In this document: positions 5,366-6,874 of the stretch, piece after piece
How the letters are laid out: the number at the start of each line of letters is the position of its first letter
Position numbering within the stretch: position 1 is the first letter of the stretch
NCBI GenBank assembly: GCA_014379235.1
Contig: JACMMD010000993.1
Location: forward strand, 1 to 6,874
Reading direction: 5' to 3'
Length of the DNA stretch: 6,874 nt
Source of the DNA: Anaerolineae bacterium
GTDB lineage: Bacteria > Chloroflexota > Anaerolineae > Aggregatilineales > Phototrophicaceae
Notes under the pieces: model-generated
Told to the model about the DNA's origin: nothing
Seen by the model: only the letters and a program-made list of their open reading frames with translations
The model's database searches: none
Program-made: the position numbers and the translations under genes

Positions 5366-5376
5366 AGGAATTTCAA
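5361..5376. repeat. 16-bp palindrome in divergent intergenic region
   Basis: TTGAAA-GGAA-TTTCAA with perfect six-base arms. It lies over the candidate -35 of the minus-strand leader promoter and at the candidate -35 of the plus-strand gene, so it is well placed for an operator shared by both directions. Confidence 0.5.
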
Positions 5377-5401
5377 GTAGCGCACAATGGAATGGTATTA
5401 T
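5372..5401 (+). promoter_or_regulatory. Candidate promoter for the S26-like gene
   Basis: TATTAT (5396-5401, five of six) in the AT-rich GGTATTATAAATTG, with TTCAAG (5372-5377) 18 bases upstream as a weak -35 box. It would give a 5' leader of about 48 bases, with the ribosome binding site AGAGGA at 5441-5446. Confidence 0.4.
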
Positions 5402-5455
5402 AAATTGATTAAGGCTTGAAACCCTAATTGATAGCCGACAAGAGGACATTTAGCG

Positions 5456-5758
5456 ATGAATTGGGCAAAGTTTGCGATTGAGAAATTGCAGCGCGGCGAA
5501 ACGGCTAAGGTTCGCCCACGCGGTCATTCGATGCGCGGCAAAGTCAATGACGGCGATCTGGTCACGCTCGAACCATGCGACCCGGCGACGCTCAAACCCG
5601 GCGATATTGTGCTGGTTAAAGTGAAGGGGAATGTCTACTTACATCTCATCAAAGCAGTGAACGATGGGCGCTTCTTGATCGGCAACAATCGCGGCGGCAT
5701 CAACGGGTGGGTCGGTGCGAACGGCATCTACGGCATTGCAACGGAGGTTGAACCTTAG
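5456..5758 (+). CDS. S24/S26 peptidase-like single-domain protein (Ser-His type)
   Basis: 100 residues that look like the minimal LexA/signal-peptidase fold. Box B is VRPRGHSMRGKVNDGDLV, with S25-M26 as the SM motif and GD at 33-34. Next comes LKPGDIVLVKVKG (46-58), the segment before the general base, then NVYLHLIKAV. At the position of the usual lysine there is H63, as in the archaeal/ER-type S26B signal peptidases, although K66 is nearby. The C-terminal part, FLIGNNRGGINGWV (73-86), replaces the GDN...D box. It has no membrane anchor and no DNA-binding domain, so it is neither a normal signal peptidase nor LexA. Related one-domain proteins are usually annotated as S24/S26 family peptidases; proteolysis has to be regarded as unproven. 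The ATG has AGAGGA nine bases upstream. It is a single gene: divergent from the sulfurtransferase and convergent, 23 bases away, with the PIN toxin gene. Confidence 0.75.
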   Translation: MNWAKFAIEKLQRGETAKVRPRGHSMRGKVNDGDLVTLEPCDPATLKPGDIVLVKVKGNVYLHLIKAVNDGRFLIGNNRGGINGWVGANGIYGIATEVEP

Positions 5759-5781
5759 AAGGTAAGAGACGACAGCAGCAG

Positions 5782-6186
5782 TTAATCTACCTGCCAATCC
5801 TCAAGCTGCAATTCTGCGATCCGACTAAATTCACGAGTGTTACTAGTGACCAAGATGAGATCATTCGCCAGTGCAATTGCCGCAATCATTAAATCATTCG
5901 GGCCGATTGGTGTCCCCGCTTTTTCTAGCATCGCACGAATTCGTCCGTATACCAACGCTGCATCATCGTCAAAGGGCAATGAAGCGTATCGTTCAGTGAA
6001 TGCGCGCTGTTTTGCAAAAGTTTGCTCTGGTGTTTGGCTTTTCATCGCTCCTGTATAGAGTTCAGCCTTCACCACTGAACAAAGAACTATTTCGGCTTCT
6101 GATATAGCCCCTAGTCTTTGTGTAATCGCGGCTGAACGCTGATTAAGATGTCGAATACAGGTGTTAGTATCCAACAGGTATTTCAT
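5782..6186 (-). CDS. vapC: PIN-domain ribonuclease toxin, VapC type
   Basis: 134 residues, typical VapC length. PIN toxins are Mg-dependent RNases that cut tRNA or rRNA when released from the antitoxin. The acidic metal-binding residues are in place: D6 in YLLDTNTCI, E42 in VVKAELYTG, D98 in GPNDLMIAA. The final polar position lies in VTSNTREF (T114/N116), and the C-terminus is the usual L-x-LEDW. Nothing is missing, so the protein is probably active. Its ATG overlaps the antitoxin stop by four bases (ATGA), implying translational coupling and antitoxin made first. The RNA target cannot be inferred from sequence. The gene ends 23 bases from the converging S26-like gene. Confidence 0.93.
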   Translation of the reverse strand: MKYLLDTNTCIRHLNQRSAAITQRLGAISEAEIVLCSVVKAELYTGAMKSQTPEQTFAKQRAFTERYASLPFDDDAALVYGRIRAMLEKAGTPIGPNDLMIAAIALANDLILVTSNTREFSRIAELQLEDWQVD

Positions 6187-6410
6187 TCGAGGGGTTCGCG
6201 TTCTTCAAAAGGTAACTGAGATGGACGCTCAATGGGGTCATCCGCAAGGCTGCCTGATGTCCTATCGATAAATTCGTGCCAAGGCATCCGTCGGAAGGCT
6301 TCAACTTCTAGTTCATGCCGCATTGCTATGCTGAGATGCTCCATGAGCTGTGCCTTTTCAGCCAACGTGAGCTGGTCAGCCATGTTTACAACTTCTTCAA
6401 GCATAGTCAT
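6183..6410 (-). CDS. Antitoxin partner of the PIN toxin (VapB-like)
   Basis: 75 residues if started at MTMLEEVV, where AGGAG (6418-6422) lies seven bases upstream; a start five codons earlier would place that site inside the gene and has no site of its own. The N-terminal half is a helical, amphipathic stretch (MADQLTLAEKAQLMEHLS, about 10-27) that likely dimerises. The C-terminal tail, with DDPIERPSQLPFEEREPLE, is acidic, Pro-rich and probably disordered, as in antitoxins whose tail wraps around the PIN active site. It lacks an obvious AbrB, RHH or Phd DNA-binding motif, so autoregulation is uncertain. The identification rests mainly on the four-base overlap with vapC and on the tail. It follows the PucR-type gene by 27 bases on the same strand and may share its transcript, since no separate promoter is evident. 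Confidence 0.85.
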   Translation of the reverse strand: MTMLEEVVNMADQLTLAEKAQLMEHLSIAMRHELEVEAFRRMPWHEFIDRTSGSLADDPIERPSQLPFEEREPLE

Positions 6411-6437
6411 TTTGGCTCTCCTCATCTCTAACTCAAG

Positions 6438-6874
6438 TTATTCTACCTCAAACAGCCGCAGCAGCTTGATCGCCACTTGCAGATTCGTGCGTGTGATCGG
6501 GTCGGAAAGCTCGACGTTCGACGGCGTGAAGATTTCGACAATGCGCTGCAAGCGATAGTTCAACGTGCTGCGATGGATGTGCAGCGCTTCGGCGGTTTGG
6601 ACGCCGCTTGCGCCCGCGTCGAGGTAGGCTTCCAACGTGCGAAACAAGTCCGCGCCCTGTTCTTCGAGCAGCAAACGCAGCCCATCGACATAGGGATTGC
6701 TGCCGATGCTCTCCTGTCCGGCGTGATACAGCGCGTGCAGATAACCGAGATCATGAAAATAGGCCGTCGGGCGCGGCTCACTGCTGCCGCTCAGTCGGCG
6801 GGTGATGTGCAGCACTTCGCGGCACTGCTGATAAGCCAGTCCAACCCGCTCGACACCCCGCAGCGGCGCGCTCA
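6438..6874 (-). CDS. PucR/CdaR-type transcriptional regulator, N-terminal part off the window
   Basis: The frame is open to the right edge; 144 codons are visible and the true start lies outside. The visible part is the C-terminal region of PucR/CdaR regulators. The linker helix APLRGVERVGLAYQQCREVL is followed by TAYFHDLGYLHALY, then the PucR-type helix-turn-helix: DLFRTLEAYLDAGASGVQTA and ALHIHRSTLNYRLQRIVEIF (visible residues about 75-115). The closing segment is SDPITRTNLQVAIKLL. In this family the C-terminal HTH binds DNA while the missing N-terminal part (PucR, GAF or GGDEF-like) senses the signal, for instance in purine, sugar-acid or amino-acid use. The ligand cannot be told from this fragment. 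The toxin-antitoxin pair begins 27 bases downstream on the same strand; this may reflect insertion of that pair rather than a shared function. Confidence 0.9.
   Translation of the reverse strand, partial: SAPLRGVERVGLAYQQCREVLHITRRLSGSSEPRPTAYFHDLGYLHALYHAGQESIGSNPYVDGLRLLLEEQGADLFRTLEAYLDAGASGVQTAEALHIHRSTLNYRLQRIVEIFTPSNVELSDPITRTNLQVAIKLLRLFEVE

Overview
The window looks like chromosomal DNA of a free-living bacterium of moderate GC content, most likely a member of the Chloroflexota. That placement is an inference from gene style: a CysA-type sulfurtransferase next to SufE, a small CKVVC...CGF...DCSEL zinc ribbon, an S26-like GNNRGGINGWV protein, and short palindromic repeats. No phylogenetic marker is present. 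Genes are short, closely packed and on both strands, with no transposase, integrase, CRISPR array or phage gene.

Left part (1-2570). A minus-strand pair encodes a six-TM membrane protein with a very acidic N-terminal tail, then, 17 bases downstream, a GT4 glycosyltransferase that runs off the left edge. It is divergent from a tRNA-Cys(GCA) gene that has a near-consensus promoter and a strong intrinsic terminator. An imperfect palindrome lies between the two start regions.

Middle (2745-5082). Two plus-strand genes (a small zinc-ribbon protein and an unrecognised 157-residue protein) are separated by a TATAAT box and a perfect 8-bp palindrome that covers the second gene's ribosome binding site. 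They converge, across a cluster of three REP-like hairpins, on a minus-strand sulfur-transfer pair: a thiosulfate/3-mercaptopyruvate sulfurtransferase (upstream) and a SufE-family persulfide acceptor (downstream). Together they suggest sulfane sulfur passing from the rhodanese Cys245 to SufE Cys58 for Fe-S assembly or a related use; no cysteine desulfurase is present here.

Right part (5083-6874). The 373-base divergent region holds the most striking unexplained structure: a minus-strand intrinsic terminator whose left arm can alternatively pair with an upstream segment. This is the layout of an attenuator or riboswitch leader for the sulfurtransferase, or else of an independent small RNA. I do not recognise it as a known class. 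The region also has a palindrome and candidate promoters facing both ways. It is followed by a 100-residue Ser/His S26-like protein (plus strand) and then, on the minus strand, a PucR/CdaR-type regulator (N-terminal part off the window) with a VapBC-type toxin-antitoxin pair immediately downstream. No complete novel multi-gene defence or mobile system is evident; the main leads are regulatory.
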